Source: Eonycteris spelaea (taxonomy: Eukaryota > Chordata > Mammalia > Chiroptera > Pteropodidae). Taken from it: 64,000 nt of DNA. Positions 1 through 11,735 of this stretch are shown piece after piece. A model generated the notes under the pieces. The model did not search any database. It saw only the letters and a list, made by a program, of their open reading frames with translations, and was not told the DNA's origin. Both the position numbers and the translations under genes were made by a program. The stretch lies in the NCBI GenBank assembly GCA_003508835.1, contig PUFA01000673.1, positions 52,890 through 116,889 on the forward strand, in the 5' to 3' direction. Numbering within the stretch: the stretch's first letter is position 1; each line of letters starts with the position of its first letter.

Positions 1-1829
1 GTTTAAACCATTAATAATATTCAGTTTAACCATTTTATAGTTTCTGTTGGGAGAAAGAATAATTCTCCTCTACTTTTCTGAGTTCTTGGTTGAACCTCTG
101 CGAAACAAAGCAAACAAACAAACAAAACAGATTAACAATACAAACACAAACGGAAGTCTATTAACACACATACTTCATGTATAAATGGGAGAAATCCAGG
201 GAGTGATGAGTACCAAAAGTGGCTTAGAATTGCAGCTTACATAGCATTTCAACATAGAAAAATCAATTTGTGGAGAAATTACAAGACAAAGAATAGCAGT
301 TTTAGATTTCCAAGTCAGAGATCAGGCTGATTAGTAAAGTTTGCTATTCTCCCACTGTTTAAGAATATAAAGTTTTCTCCAGTAATTCTGTTTTGTCCTT
401 CCTTGTAAAGAGGGGGAGGAGGGATATCTTTGTAAATTTATGTCCTGTTTTTTTAAGGAAATAGGAGGAAAGAGGTTTTCTTGTATCTGGTTTTTTCTCA
501 ATTACTTTCAGCTCAAAAAAATCTTGTGACAAAGTGATATATTTTGGGAAGTTATAATCTGCTACTTTTCAGTTCTTTATTCATCATTGTTTCTTATATT
601 TGAATTTTTCATTTTGAATTCACTTTTCTTCTTGCTATTATACATTATTAGCACAATTCAGCTATTTTGTATCACCTTCACAATTTCTATATTTGAATAC
701 AACTATAATTTTATTTAATTAATAATTTATTAAATTATTTTACTTTTAATTTAATTTAAAATCACCCTAAATAAATTATTATCTATTAAATTGTGGCTTA
801 ACTCGCCAGTTGCATATAACTATTACTTTTTAAACAATTAATAATGTACTACCAAAAATATTATCTCTGGTATCATGTGGTAAAAAATATCAATATGGAA
901 AATACATCTCTAATAATTCTTTAATAAAAGTTTTTATGATAAAAAATTTGTGAATTCTTATGTCCTCAAAGAACCAAGACATACTGCTTAGTTTTAAGTT
1001 TCAACCTGTTTGAGATGAAAGTTTGGGAAATTGCAAAATCTGCAAGAATAAGTTTTCCTTAGCTTCTTAGTCTCAATATTAATGTTCTGATTTCTTCCTG
1101 GGAGTCACAACCATTTGGGAAAATTTCCACCTCTGAAACCCAAGTTCTTGCCTGAAATTAGACACTGATACAACTACTCTCTACTCAAATGTTCAAGTGT
1201 TTTTTTGTTGTTGTTGTTTAGTTTTAGATGTTCAGGTTATTGTGTTCAAGGGAGAGATATGAGGATGTCTCTTACTCCCGCATGCAGTGAATTAAACTGA
1301 CCAGTTTCCCATTTTATGGTACCCCGATTATCTTTGGTGACGGTCGCCATTGAGTTTTCTTATTCATGGAATTCCCTTTCTACAACACCAAACAATTCTT
1401 GGTGCTTACTCTCATGTTTATATTAGAATAGGTCTTCATGCATTTTGAGGCCATGTTTTTTTACTTCGGGCTAATCATCTATTGACTTTCACTCTTCAAA
1501 GGTTTTCTAACAGTGTCTAGTCCACCCTTATTGTTTTTTAGGATAAAGATAGTTATACTTATTTTTTATATCTTTATATATCACTTTTGAAATTTGGATG
1601 TTAAAAAAAAACTATAAAACAATCTCAGTCTTTCATCTTAAAATTAAATCAACTTGTAGGATTTTGACAGCTGGCAATAGAACAGAGATGTATGCCAGAT
1701 GGAAACAATAGTACTGTCTTGTCTTTGGAGGTTAGTGAATAGTCCAGTTAGTCTACAAGGGCTGAGGAGGTAAATATTGGGACATTCTTCCAGAAAGTAT
1801 GGCCATTAGGAAAAGCATAGAATTTAGAG
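1..1829. other. unassigned AT-rich sequence
   Basis: No reading frame of coding character and no repeat that I can name. Composition is AT-rich, with A/T-only stretches around 690-780. A slightly less AT-rich patch near 1,240-1,400 could be the remnant of an LTR or another old repeat, but no termini are visible. Confidence 0.5.
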
Positions 1830-1945
1830 GTAAGTTCTGTGAAAGCAAGGACTATGTCTGAAATTTTCATTATTGTACCAACAATCTAGCACAATTGCTG
1901 ACATATAATAATTAGTAAATGAATAAATTAATTAATGAGTTAATG
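1830..1945 (+). mobile_element. L2 LINE 3' end fragment
   Basis: This short stretch follows the order of the L2 3' end: an 'aaggactatgtctg' block, then 'tctagcacaattgctgacatataat', then a (TGAA)-like tail with repeated 'aatgaataaatt' words. L2 is an ancient CR1-clade LINE whose copies predate the placental radiation, so strong divergence is expected. The match is by eye and the 5' limit is uncertain. Confidence 0.55.
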
Positions 1946-2015
1946 AAACATATTTAAAACACACAGGATAGAAATAAAATAATAGATTTCATGCAGACCC
2001 AGTTTTTCCTATATA

Positions 2016-3694
2016 TTTTTTTTTATTTTTCAATTACAATTAAACATTGAATATTTATTCATTTCAGATCTACAACATAGGATTAGCATTATATAACTTA
2101 CGAAGTGATCACCCCAGTAAATCTGACACCATAAATATATATTACAAGTTATGAACCTATTCCTTATGTTATACTTACATTCTCATGACTATACTGTAAC
2201 TAGCAATTTGTACTTCTTAATCCCTTTCTCTTTTTTCCCCATCCTCCAACCCTCCTCCCATCGCCAAACATCAGTTTGTTCTCTGTATCTCATGAGGTTT
2301 TTTTTTTATTTATTTTTACTTTATTTTATATATTTTATGTATTTTATTTTATTTTATTTTTAGATTCCACATATAAGAAAATCACATTGGCATTTGTCTT
2401 TCCCTGTCTGACTTATTTACTCAGCATAATACCCTCTAGGTCCACCCATGTTGATGCAGATGCAAATTTTATTCTTTTTTATGGCTGAGTAAGTATACCA
2501 TTATATATATGTACCACCTCTTCTTTATCCATTCATCCATTGATGGACACTCAGGTTGCTTTTATATCTTGGCTATTATAAATAATGTTGCAATGAACAT
2601 AGAACGTACATGTCCCTTCAAAACAGTATTTTTAGATTTCTTCGGAAAAATATCCAGAAGTAAGTTACTGGGTCCTTCTTTGTCTCTTGTTATAGCCTTT
2701 ATTTTAAAGTCTATTTGTGTCTGATATAAGTATCTACCCCAACTGTTTTTTTGTATCCTTTTTCATAAAATATCTTTTTCTATCCCTTTACTTTCAGTCT
2801 GTGTGTGTCTTTAAATCCAAGCGAGTCTCTTATAAGCAGCATATTAAGGATCTTGTTTTCCTTATCTATTCAGACATCCTATGTTTTTTAAGTAGCATTT
2901 AATCTATTACATCAAAGTAAATGCTGATAGATATATAGTTATTGCCATTTTATTATTTATATTTTTGATTCTCCTCCTTTTCCGTCTCCTCCTCCTCCTC
3001 CTTTCTCCTCCTCTTCTTCCTCCTATTTTTTCCTTTTCTTCTTAAAGTAGTCCCTTCAAATTTCCTGTAATACTTTTTGCGGTAATGAATCCTTTAGCTT
3101 TTTCTTATCTGGAAAGTTCTTCAGTCTCTGTCCTTCAAGTCTAAAAGATAGCTTTGCTGGATAGAGTAATCTTGGTTATAGGTCCCTGCTTTTCATCACT
3201 TTGAATATTTTGTGCCGATCCGTTCTGGCCTACAAAGTTTCTATGAGAATCAGCTGCCAGTCTTATGGGAGCTCCCTTAGGTATCTAACTGCCTTTCCCT
3301 TGCTGCTTTCAAGATTCTTTTTATCTTTAACCTTTGACATAGTAATTATGATTTGTCCGGTGTAGACTTTTGAATTCATCTTGTTTGGGACTTTCTATGC
3401 TTCCTGAGCTAGACTCATATTTTCTTCACTGGGTTAGGGAAATTTATACTTCATTATTTATTCAAATAGGTGTTCAATTCCTTACTCTCTTCTCCTTCTG
3501 TATCCCTATGATTAAAATGTTGTTACAGTTGACGTTGTCTCAGAGGCTCCATGAACTATCCTCATTTAACAATTCTTATTTTTTTTAAATTCTTTGAATT
3601 GGTTGATTTCTGCTATCTTATTTTCCAAATCACAGATTAGATCTCTGCTTATTAATCTACTGTTGATGCCTTCTAATGTATTTTTTCAATTCAG
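2016..3694 (-). mobile_element. internally deleted L1 (type B), 3' part
   Basis: Minus-strand L1. The poly(A) tail reads as a T-run at 2,016-2,030, followed by the 3'UTR with the usual block 'gtgatcacccc' and the 'tggctattataaataatg' region. At about 2,674 the 3' region (antisense of 'cttctggatatttttc') joins directly to the antisense of the early ORF2 endonuclease ('agagacaaagaagg'). Nearly all of ORF2, including reverse transcriptase, is therefore absent. The endonuclease start spans about 2,680-2,960. An ORF1-ORF2 spacer with a CTC-rich microsatellite follows, then ORF1 from about 3,060 to 3,690. Frames are broken throughout. The ORF1 start and 5'UTR appear to lie at 8,190-11,555, displaced by later insertions. 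The same junction occurs at about 42,110. Confidence 0.75.
2970..3025. repeat. CTC-rich microsatellite
   Basis: Imperfect (CTC)n and (CTT)n pyrimidine run. It lies in the ORF1-ORF2 spacer of the surrounding L1, where the + strand shows the antisense of an A/G-rich spacer. The other type B copy also carries a microsatellite at the equivalent position. Confidence 0.8.
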
Positions 3695-5788
3695 TTTTTT
3701 TTAAATTATTATTTTTTTAAATTTTAAATTAATTAATTTATTTAATTGCTTCAAGTATACAGTATTTGTTAGACATTCATATAATTTTAAAATAACCCCC
3801 ATAATTTGTCCTTCTTGTCCTCTGATTTTCCACCCTAGCCAATATATTAATGCTAACTACATTACGTGATGCTGTGCTCCCATCCAGATGACCATCTATC
3901 AATTTCTAATTTGTACTTCTTTAAACCCTTCATCCCATTCTCTCAGTCCCCCAACATCCTTCCCTTTGGGCAATTTAATCCATTTGAGTCGATTCTTGTA
4001 TACAATGAAGAAGATTGATCCAGGTTCTTCTTTTTTTGCATGTATGTGGTCCAAAATTCCCAGCACCATTTATTGAATAAACTGTCTTTACCTTATGTAT
4101 ATTCTTACCTCCTTTGTCATATATTAAGTGAGTGTACAGGCATGGATTCATTTCTGGGCTCTCTATTCTGTTGCTTTGCTCAATGTATCAGGTCTATGCC
4201 AGTACCATGCTGTTTTGATTACTGTAAGCTTGTAGTATAGTTTACTATCAAGTAGTGTGATACCACCAACTTGCTCTTCTTTGATCAAGATTGCCATGAC
4301 TGTTCAGGGGACTTTTATGGTTCCATATAAGTTTTAGATTATTGTTCTATCTCTCTGAAAAAATGTCATTGGTATTTTGATAGGGATTGCATTGAATCTA
4401 TAGATTACTCTGGGTGGTAGTAGACCCATTTTTAATGATGTTGAATCTTCCTACCATATGCATGGTATATGCTTTCCATCTATTGTATCTTTTACAATTT
4501 TTCAAGACACAATTTTCTGATAACAGGTCTTTTATTCCCTTCATTAATTTGATTCCTAAGTAATTCATTATTTTCAATGCAATGTAAATAAAATTGTTTT
4601 CTGAATTTCTTTTTTCGAAAGTTCATCATTGTTGTAAAAAAGAAAAAAGTCACTGACTTCTAAATATTAATTTCATATCTTGATACTTTACTGAATTGTT
4701 GATCAGTTCTAAACAGTTTGGTTACTCTTTAAGTTTCTCTCTATATAGTATCATGCCATTAGCAACATAATAAGAGTTTTACTTCTTCCTTTCAATTTCA
4801 GATACCTTTTATTGTCTCTTTCTGTCTTATTGCTGTGGCTACAACTTCCAATACAGTGTTGAAGAGGAGTGGGAAAGTGGGCACCCTTGCTTGTTTTGAT
4901 CTTAAGGAAAATGCTTTTAGGCTTTCCATGCTAATTGATTTTGATGTTAGCTGTAGGTTGTCAATAGACCTATATTATGTTGAAGGATGTTCCCTCTATT
5001 CTGACTTTACTGAGAGTTTTAACATAAATGGATGCTGAATTTGTTCGAACTCCTTTTCTGCATTCATATCGTTTTTACCTTTCCATTTGTTAATGTGATG
5101 TTTCACATAATTTGATTTGTGGATATTGCACCAACCTTGCCATCCCAGGAATAAATCCAACTTGATCATGTGTATGAATTTTTAATGTGTTGCTGAATTT
5201 GTCTTGCTAATATTTTGTTGAAGATTTTTGCATCAAAGATCATAAGAGATATTGGTCTATCTTATTTTTGTAATTCTTTGTCTGGTTTTGGAATCAAGGT
5301 AATGGTACCTCATAAAAGGAGTTAAGGATCCTTGCTCTCTTGAGTTTTTTTGAAATAGAGAAGAATAGCATTAATTCTTTCAATATTTGGTAAAATTCAT
5401 GTATGAAGCCATCTGGTCAGGGACGTGTGTGTGTGTGTGTGTGTGGTGTGTGTGTGTGTGTGTGTGTGTGAGGTTTTTTTGATTACTGATCGATTTTGTT
5501 CCTGGTAATCAGTCAGTGCAAATTTTCTCTTCTTCATGACTCATCTTGGGAGATTGTACTGTTTCTAGGAATCATCCATTTTTTCCAGATTGTCCTATTT
5601 GTTGGTATATAATTGCTTGTAGTGTTTTCTTATAATCCTTTTATTTCTGTGGAGCCCAGAGATATTTCTCCTCTTTTATTTCTGATTTTATTTATTTTGA
5701 GTTCTCTCTCATTTTTCCTTGGTAAATCTGGTTAAGAGTTTGTCAATTTTATTTATCCATTCAAAAACCAGATCTCTGTTTCATTAAT
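3695..5788 (-). mobile_element. L1 fragment: 3'UTR plus central ORF2
   Basis: Minus-strand L1 lying inside the type B element. A T/A-rich tail at 3,695-3,740 is followed by 3'UTR-like sequence to about 3,955. The antisense of central ORF2 then runs to 5,785: block 'cagcaccatttattgaataaac' region near 4,060, reverse-transcriptase-domain sequence through 4,400-5,400, and the region just after the endonuclease at 5,640-5,785. The ORF2 C-terminus expected between 3'UTR and centre is missing, so there is a deletion near 3,955. The 5' end is truncated within ORF2. A (TG)n tract sits at 5,424-5,470. All frames are interrupted, so no functional protein is possible. Confidence 0.7.
5424..5470. repeat. 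(TG)n microsatellite
   Basis: Nearly pure TG repeat with one interruption (GGTG) in the middle. It lies inside antisense L1 ORF2 sequence and so arose after insertion. Confidence 0.95.
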
Positions 5789-8190
5789 CTTTTTTTTTAA
5801 TTTTTGCCCTGTCATTATTGAAATAAAATAGACACATAGTTGTACATATTTACATTGTATAGTTCAATGAGTTTTTTTTTAATTGTATTGGCATGCAATA
5901 TATACCAGTTTCAGTTGACAACCTAGTAATCAGAGATCCACTAACTCACAATGTGCTCACCCCACTAAATCTAGTACCCTTATTCCCCCTTTCATATTTA
6001 TTGCATTATTAAACTTATTTCCTTATGCTACACTTTATATCTGTATGTCTACTTTCTAACTATCCATTTGTACTTCTTAATCACCTTGCACTTTTCCATC
6101 ATCCCCCCAACCCCTCTTATTCTAGTAGCCCTCAAAAATATTCTCTGTATCTATGAGATTATTTCTTCTTTCATTGTTGTTGTTATTTTGTTTTTAGATT
6201 CCACATGTAGTGAAATCATGTTGGAATTTGCCTTTCTCTATCTGACTAACTTCATTCAACACCAGTACTCTCTAAGTCCATCAAGGCAATTTGTTTTTTC
6301 ATCCTCTTCTTTTAGTATATGTGTGTCTTTTATTCTGAAGTGAGTCTCTTGTAGCAGCATATGTAAGGGGTTTACTTCCTTTTCTATTCAGCAACTCTAT
6401 CTTTGGTTGGAGCACTTAATTATTTTCATTTAAAGTACTTATTGATAAGAATGTAGTTATTACCACGTTTTATTCCTGCTTTTGATACATGTTTTTCTTC
6501 TGAAAGAAGTCCTCCAACATTTTCTTGTGATAGCGGCTTAGTGTGATAAATTACCTTTGTTTATTTTTGTCTTGGAAGCTCTTTTCTGTCCTTTGACTCT
6601 AAACGAAAGCTTTGCTGGATAAAAGTATTCTTGGTTGATAGATCCTGGATTTTTATCATGTTGAATTTTTGTGCCAAGCCCTTCTGCCCTGCATAGTTTC
6701 TTTCGAGGAATCAGCTGCTAGTTTTATGGGTGCTCCCTTGTAGGTAACTAACTGCTTTTCTCTTGCTGCTTTTAAGATTCTCTCTTTGTATTAATCTTTG
6801 ACTGTTTAATTATGTCTTGGTATTGATCTCTTTTGATTCATTTTTCTTGAGACTCTCTGAGCTCCTGAGGCTGTATGTCTGTTTTTTCCACCAGGTTATG
6901 GAAGTTTTCCATCATTATTTTTTCAAATAGTTCTTCAACGTCTTGTTTTCCTTCAGGTACCCCAAGATACATATATTTTTTACATTTAATTTTGTTGCAT
7001 AGGCTTCTTAAACTATTATTATTGTCTTGACTTCATTTTTTCTTGCCATTCTACTTGAGTGTTCTTGGCTTTCCTATCCTTTTATCAGTGGTTTGATCCT
7101 CTTTTTTTATGCACTCTATTGATTTCCTCTAATATACTCTTCATCTTCAGATAATGTGTTCTTCATTTCTGACTGGTTCCCTTTTATTAAATTCCATTTT
7201 ATGTGTTGTTTACCCCTTTGTCTAAGTTCTCACTGATTTATCTTACACTTCCCCTAAGGTTCATTGAGCATCTTTATAACCAGCATTTGAATCCTGAGTC
7301 TGTTAGACTGCTTGCCTCCATTATTCTTCGATCTCTGATCTGTTCTCTCATATGGTTTCTGTTTCTTTGTCTTCCTATTTAAGCTGCCTTTCTGTGTCTG
7401 TTTTTATGTACTAAGCAAAGCTCTTATGTCTCCTGGTTCTTATTAGTGTGTTTTATTTAGTAGGTGTCTGGGTCACAATCCTGAGATGGTTCAGCTGTAG
7501 GCCAATTTTAGCCTCAGCCTGTGCTCTTCTGGCACCTGCTAAGATTCAGCAAGCAAGCCACAGATGCTATGCTTATAGTCTTCCTTAAGAATATCACACG
7601 CAGAAAAAGAGCTCAGCTGCCACCGTTTGAGTCTTGGTGTGCTCAGCGAAGAGTTACTGAAATCGCCGTGGACACAACTGGATGTGGCTTTGTAGGTTGC
7701 TAGTTGGAGAAGGTGAAGTTAAGGAAAATCCTCTGATAGAGCCAACCTCTGTTATCTAGTTTGATGATGTCTCAGCTGTGGCGCTGCTGAGTCCACACAC
7801 TGTGATGGGAGGCTCAACAGACGAACAATTGATACCACTGCACTTCTTCCTGGAGATACCCTCACCTCCAGCCCTCATTCCTACAACTCAGTGTCCCCCT
7901 GTAATTCCCTGGTGCCCCCTGTGAAGCCAAAACTCTGCTGGTGCTCAGAGTGAACAGATCCATCACTGTGAAAGGCCACTCAGTGACATGGCCCCTTTAA
8001 CAGTGTCTGCAGATTGCCGGCTGCTGCAGTCTCTGTCCCACTCAGCACTCAGGACTTTGGAACCTCATTATTTGCCCCATCCTATATTTTATTTATGCTA
8101 GTTGCTTAATATTTCTTCTCCTAAGTTGTAATGCTCTGTTTTATCTAGATCTTAGTGACTTATTTACAGTTTTCTTTGCAGTTCTCAAAA
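5789..8190 (-). mobile_element. internally deleted L1 (type A), about 2.4 kb
   Basis: Minus-strand non-autonomous L1. In sense order: a 5' region from about 8,190 (word 'gatctagata' at 8,142-8,151) through a 5'UTR to about 7,430; ORF1 from about 7,430 to 6,540, including the C-terminal region with an 'AAREKQLVTYKG'-like stretch near 6,750; a spacer; about 50 residues of the ORF2 endonuclease (6,480-6,305, with the antisense of 'gagactcacttc'); then a jump at about 6,290-6,305 directly to the L1 3' end ('gatggacttagag'). A first A-tract (T-run 5,872-5,882) is followed by about 66 bp of older-type L1 3' tail (5,806-5,871) and a second A-tract (5,789-5,805). The copy at 24,150-26,560 has the same 5' region, junction, double tail and length. 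Organisation resembles HAL1 (half-L1) elements. Confidence 0.8.
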
Positions 8191-9211
8191 GTTACACACT
8201 TTCTCTATGTTCTTTTTATGCTACTATCTCTTGTGTTGAGCTTCTCATTGTGCTCATCCATTTTCCCCCTGAAGTTAGTTGAGCATCCTTATCACCATTA
8301 TTTTTAACTTTGTTTCTGATAGTTTGTTTGTCTCCATTTCATTTGGCTTATTTCTGGATTTTTTTTTCCCCCTTGTCATTTCATTTGTGGCATGTTTCTT
8401 TGTTTTCTCATTTAATTCGCCTCTCATTGTTTGTTTCTATATGTTAGGAATATTTCTTTCATTTCTCAGCCTTGGCCAGATTGCTATATGGAAGGCATCC
8501 TGTTGACCCAGAGCACACTCTCCTAACCCCTTGTGTTGTGGCTCGGATGTAATATTTGTGTGTTGTGTTTGATTCTTCTGTTGTTGCTAAGCCTTTATTG
8601 GTGATAGTACACCAGTGGATGGGATTAAACACTCAGCCTCACCAATTGTGGGAAACTGGCTTGCACCCACAAGATATGGGTTGCTATGTTGGGGCTACCC
8701 CACAGAGTGGAATTTTGCCCTAGCAGGCTTGTGTACTTGTTGGAGACCACCCTTTGTATGGTTTTGCTTATAGGACTAGTCAGATGGTTGCTCTGTTGTG
8801 GTATGAGTGCCAGCCTCCAGGATTTTTGTTGTTTTGTGGCCCCTTGAGAAACAGCTCCCCAGTTGCCAAGGTCCGTTGCTGTCTTTGATTGCTCAGGGTT
8901 ACCGGTGAGAGCTATAAAGCTTTCTGCAGAGTTTTGTTACCTGTGATGTATCTATAGGTGAAGACAGCACTGTAGGCAGCAGTCCAGTTATCCCTTGTCC
9001 TGACCTAGGGCAGTTTAGCAGAAAGACCATGCTCCTCAAGGCCTGATACTGCTGTCAGTTGCCAGAAAGTCTCTGCAACTGGAAGAGCCTCTAGTGACAT
9101 GCATGTTGGATGGTGCAGGGGACCCCAGGAATCACCTGGATCTATGCGAGTAAATTTCCCCCTGCCACTACAGTGTCAGTTTACATGCCAGTACTTTTTC
9201 TGTGGCTCTTG

Positions 9212-10860
9212 TACAAGTTCAGATCAAAGTGAGGCCAGCTGCTGCCCCACCTGGGGCCTACAAACATTTGAGCTCTGTTTACGATTACTGAAGCTTTGTA
9301 GATGTGAGTTTGGGCTGCCCACTGAATGCCTTCTCCAGTATGAACAGGCATTGCATGGGCCCACACGAACTTTTGTTTGCTTTTGTTTGCTGTTGAGTTA
9401 TGACTCAAGGAAAGCACAAGATAAAGACTGGGTGCATGGGAAGCAAGCTTGCACTGATAATTTTGTGGGTTGGTGGGGCATCATTCAGTGAGCACGGGGC
9501 CATCAGGTCTATACAGCACCATAATTTTGCCGCCGGCTCTGGACTGCGGGCTCCCACCAAAGTCACATACCACTGTGTGACCTACTGTGGTCTGTGTGAG
9601 GCCTACAAAACCCCAGAGATCTCCAAAGCTTAGATCTCATATCTCATGCTGGCAAGCAGTGATCTTCTCATCACTGTATTCCCTAAAAGTGCTCACTTTG
9701 CTGGATGAGATCTATGTAATTGAAGAATGTACCACCCAGGGCAGGGGGAGCTGCCTATTCAACATGTGGAGGCCACTTTACTGTATTGGATGGGGCAGGA
9801 GCTCAGGAAGTGGAAGTCAAAGGCTATTCATGCCAATAGCCTGTTTTCTGCAATCCATGTTTGCATGTTCCCGCAGAGTCACAGATCACAGATAGCATTG
9901 CTGCTTATCTGAGGTGGTCTCACAGCCCCCTGTGATCCCCCAAGAGATGTTGCAGCTCGTATAGGCAGCATGGTCTGTCCACAACTGTTTTCCTCGATGC
10001 ACTAACTTACTCTAGCCAAGGTCTGTTGTCTGTGGCTGACTGCACAATACAAGAGCCAAGCAGGGCACAAGAGGCTGTGTGTCAAGGGCTGCAGACACTT
10101 TGTAGCTTGGGTGAAATGGGATCCAGGGAGACAAGATTATCGGCCAATACAGCCTCAGTTTTGCTGCAACTTTTGTGCCCCAAGCATTCTGTCTGTAGTC
10201 ACAGATCACAGTGAGACCACTGCTGTCTGGGGTGGTCCCGCATACCCTGCAATCCCCTCATGCAATATTGCATCTCTTCCAGCATTAAGGTGTACCAGCA
10301 ACTGATTTCCCGCAATGCCTGCACTGTGTTTAGCCAGTTTGTTGCCTCTTGTGAATAGGAGACCCAAGGGAATGGCATGGCAGGCAGTGGTGTCTTCAGT
10401 GAACGGCCTGGGACAATTTGTGGGTTGGGTGTGGAGGTCTCAACAAGACAAGGACTTCAGATAAATGCAGCCTCAGACTTGATTCAAGTTCTTTAACTGT
10501 TCATGTGTACCCACAAAAGTCATGGAATCACAGCAAGATCAGCTTACTGTATGGGACGGGCCAGAGATCCCCAAGATCCACCCAATCTTGTTGGCAGTAG
10601 TGATCTGCCTGAAACTGTCTCTTAAATGTTGCTCTCACAGCCCTGGCTGCCACCAGTGAATACTTGCCCTGAATTGGCGCAGGGCGTGGCAGCCATCCAG
10701 CAACAAAAGCCCTGGGCAATATGCGGGTTGCCTGGGGCAGCGCTTCCTAATGGCCCTGTGGGAAAGCGCTACACAGTCAAGCTAGCTTGGTCACTAGATT
10801 GCCAGGTAGAGCACAGAACTAAGGCACAATTGGTACAATGGTGGCTGCCTTTCCAGCCCT
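9212..10860 (-). repeat. tandem L1 5'UTR monomers of about 320 bp
   Basis: About five diverged units can be aligned by eye. Their landmarks ('cagatcacagtgagacc'-like words) fall at about 9,212, 9,559, 9,878, 10,198 and 10,526, giving spacings of roughly 320-350 bp. Each unit then shares a 'gtggtc..cc.tgc.atccc' block, a 'caactg.tttcc..gatgc' block and a 'tgggttggg' block followed by 'a..cagcctcag'. The 9,878 and 10,198 units agree along their whole length. Tandem 5'UTR monomers are best known from rodent L1s, where they carry the promoter. A promoter role here is inference. Confidence 0.7.
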
Positions 10861-11540
10861 AGTTCTGGTGCCAGTGAATGTAGGGACTTTCTAGTTATGA
10901 TCTGACACAAGCTTCTGACCCATAGCTGGTGTCCCAGGTGAGTGTCCATATGTCAAAAATCCTATGTGTGGGTGCTTCAAAGGGTATACTATGTTTTCAG
11001 TCTCCTTTTGTCTCAACCCCGATGGCCGGAATCCAACTCTAGTTTTACAGTCAGAGTTATTAGAATCTCCTCTTCCATGGGCTGAGGAACCCAAAATGTA
11101 GTAAGTGTCTATGTGGGCCTAGTGGTATAGTCTCTCTGGTCACTTGAATCAGATATGTCCTTTTTGGGTTGTGTTTGCCCTCTTGTTGTAGTTGAGCTTT
11201 GGCTGTTGTTTGCATGCCAGTGGGAAGGAATTCTCTCCGTAGTACTGGAAACCTGGTCTGGGGAATCTGGTGTGAAACTGGGACCTCTTGTTTCTTAGCA
11301 GGGACCTCTGCAGTCAAGAAGCCCTCTCCCAATTTTTAACCACCACACGTGTGTTTGGGACCAGCCCATTCTGGGTCTGTGCCCCTCTTGCCAGTAACAA
11401 ATTGGCTTCTTCTGTATATCTCTAGTTGTAGGATTTTTATTCAGCTAGACTTCAGGTGATTCTTAATAGTGATTATTCTGTGATTCAGTTGTAATTTTGA
11501 TGCAGTCATTTAAGGAGGCAAGCACAGTGTTTACCTGTTG

Positions 11541-11550
11541 CACCATCTTG
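11541..11550 (-). promoter_or_regulatory. YY1-like core at L1 5' end
   Basis: The sense strand reads 'caagatggtg' at the extreme 5' end of the L1. L1 5' ends commonly carry a YY1 site (core AAGATGG) that sets the transcription start. Equivalent cores occur near the 5' ends of other L1s in this window, at about 18,763, 44,823 and 53,249. Binding is inferred, not shown. Confidence 0.5.
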
Positions 11551-11735
11551 AAGAGAAGCCATAAAGGCCCAGTATATGAAGATTTAGTGTTGAGGTAAGA
11601 GGATTAATGTAAATTTTATATAGTAAGCAGTATTTGGGCTCTATCTATTATAAAATGAATTATTCTTAAAGCAAATGTAGACACAAAAATAATCCTATAG
11701 AACTCAGGATGATGATGGTTCGTGTACATTACGAT

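Larger units (their letters stand above)
8191..11555 (-). mobile_element. L1 5'UTR and ORF1 start (5' part of split type B element)
   Basis: Minus strand. ORF1 N-terminal sequence occupies roughly 8,490 down to 8,190 ('ggatgctcaac' sense block). A 5'UTR of about 3 kb, richer in GC than its surroundings, extends to about 11,555. The far 5' end carries the 'caagatgg' core (antisense at 11,541-11,550) typical of L1 5' ends. Sense ORF1 stops near 8,190 at almost the position where ORF1 resumes at 3,690. The simplest reading is that 2,016-3,694 and this segment were one element, split by insertion of 3,695-8,190. Open frames in this stretch (for example 9,099-9,491 +) have no recognised protein similarity and are probably chance. 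Confidence 0.65.

Noticed and set aside
9099..9491. A 130-residue plus-strand frame, the longest outside simple repeats on the plus strand apart from one at 54,004
   Set aside because: It lies antisense in the L1 5'UTR monomer region; GC-richer DNA gives longer chance frames. No domain recognised.
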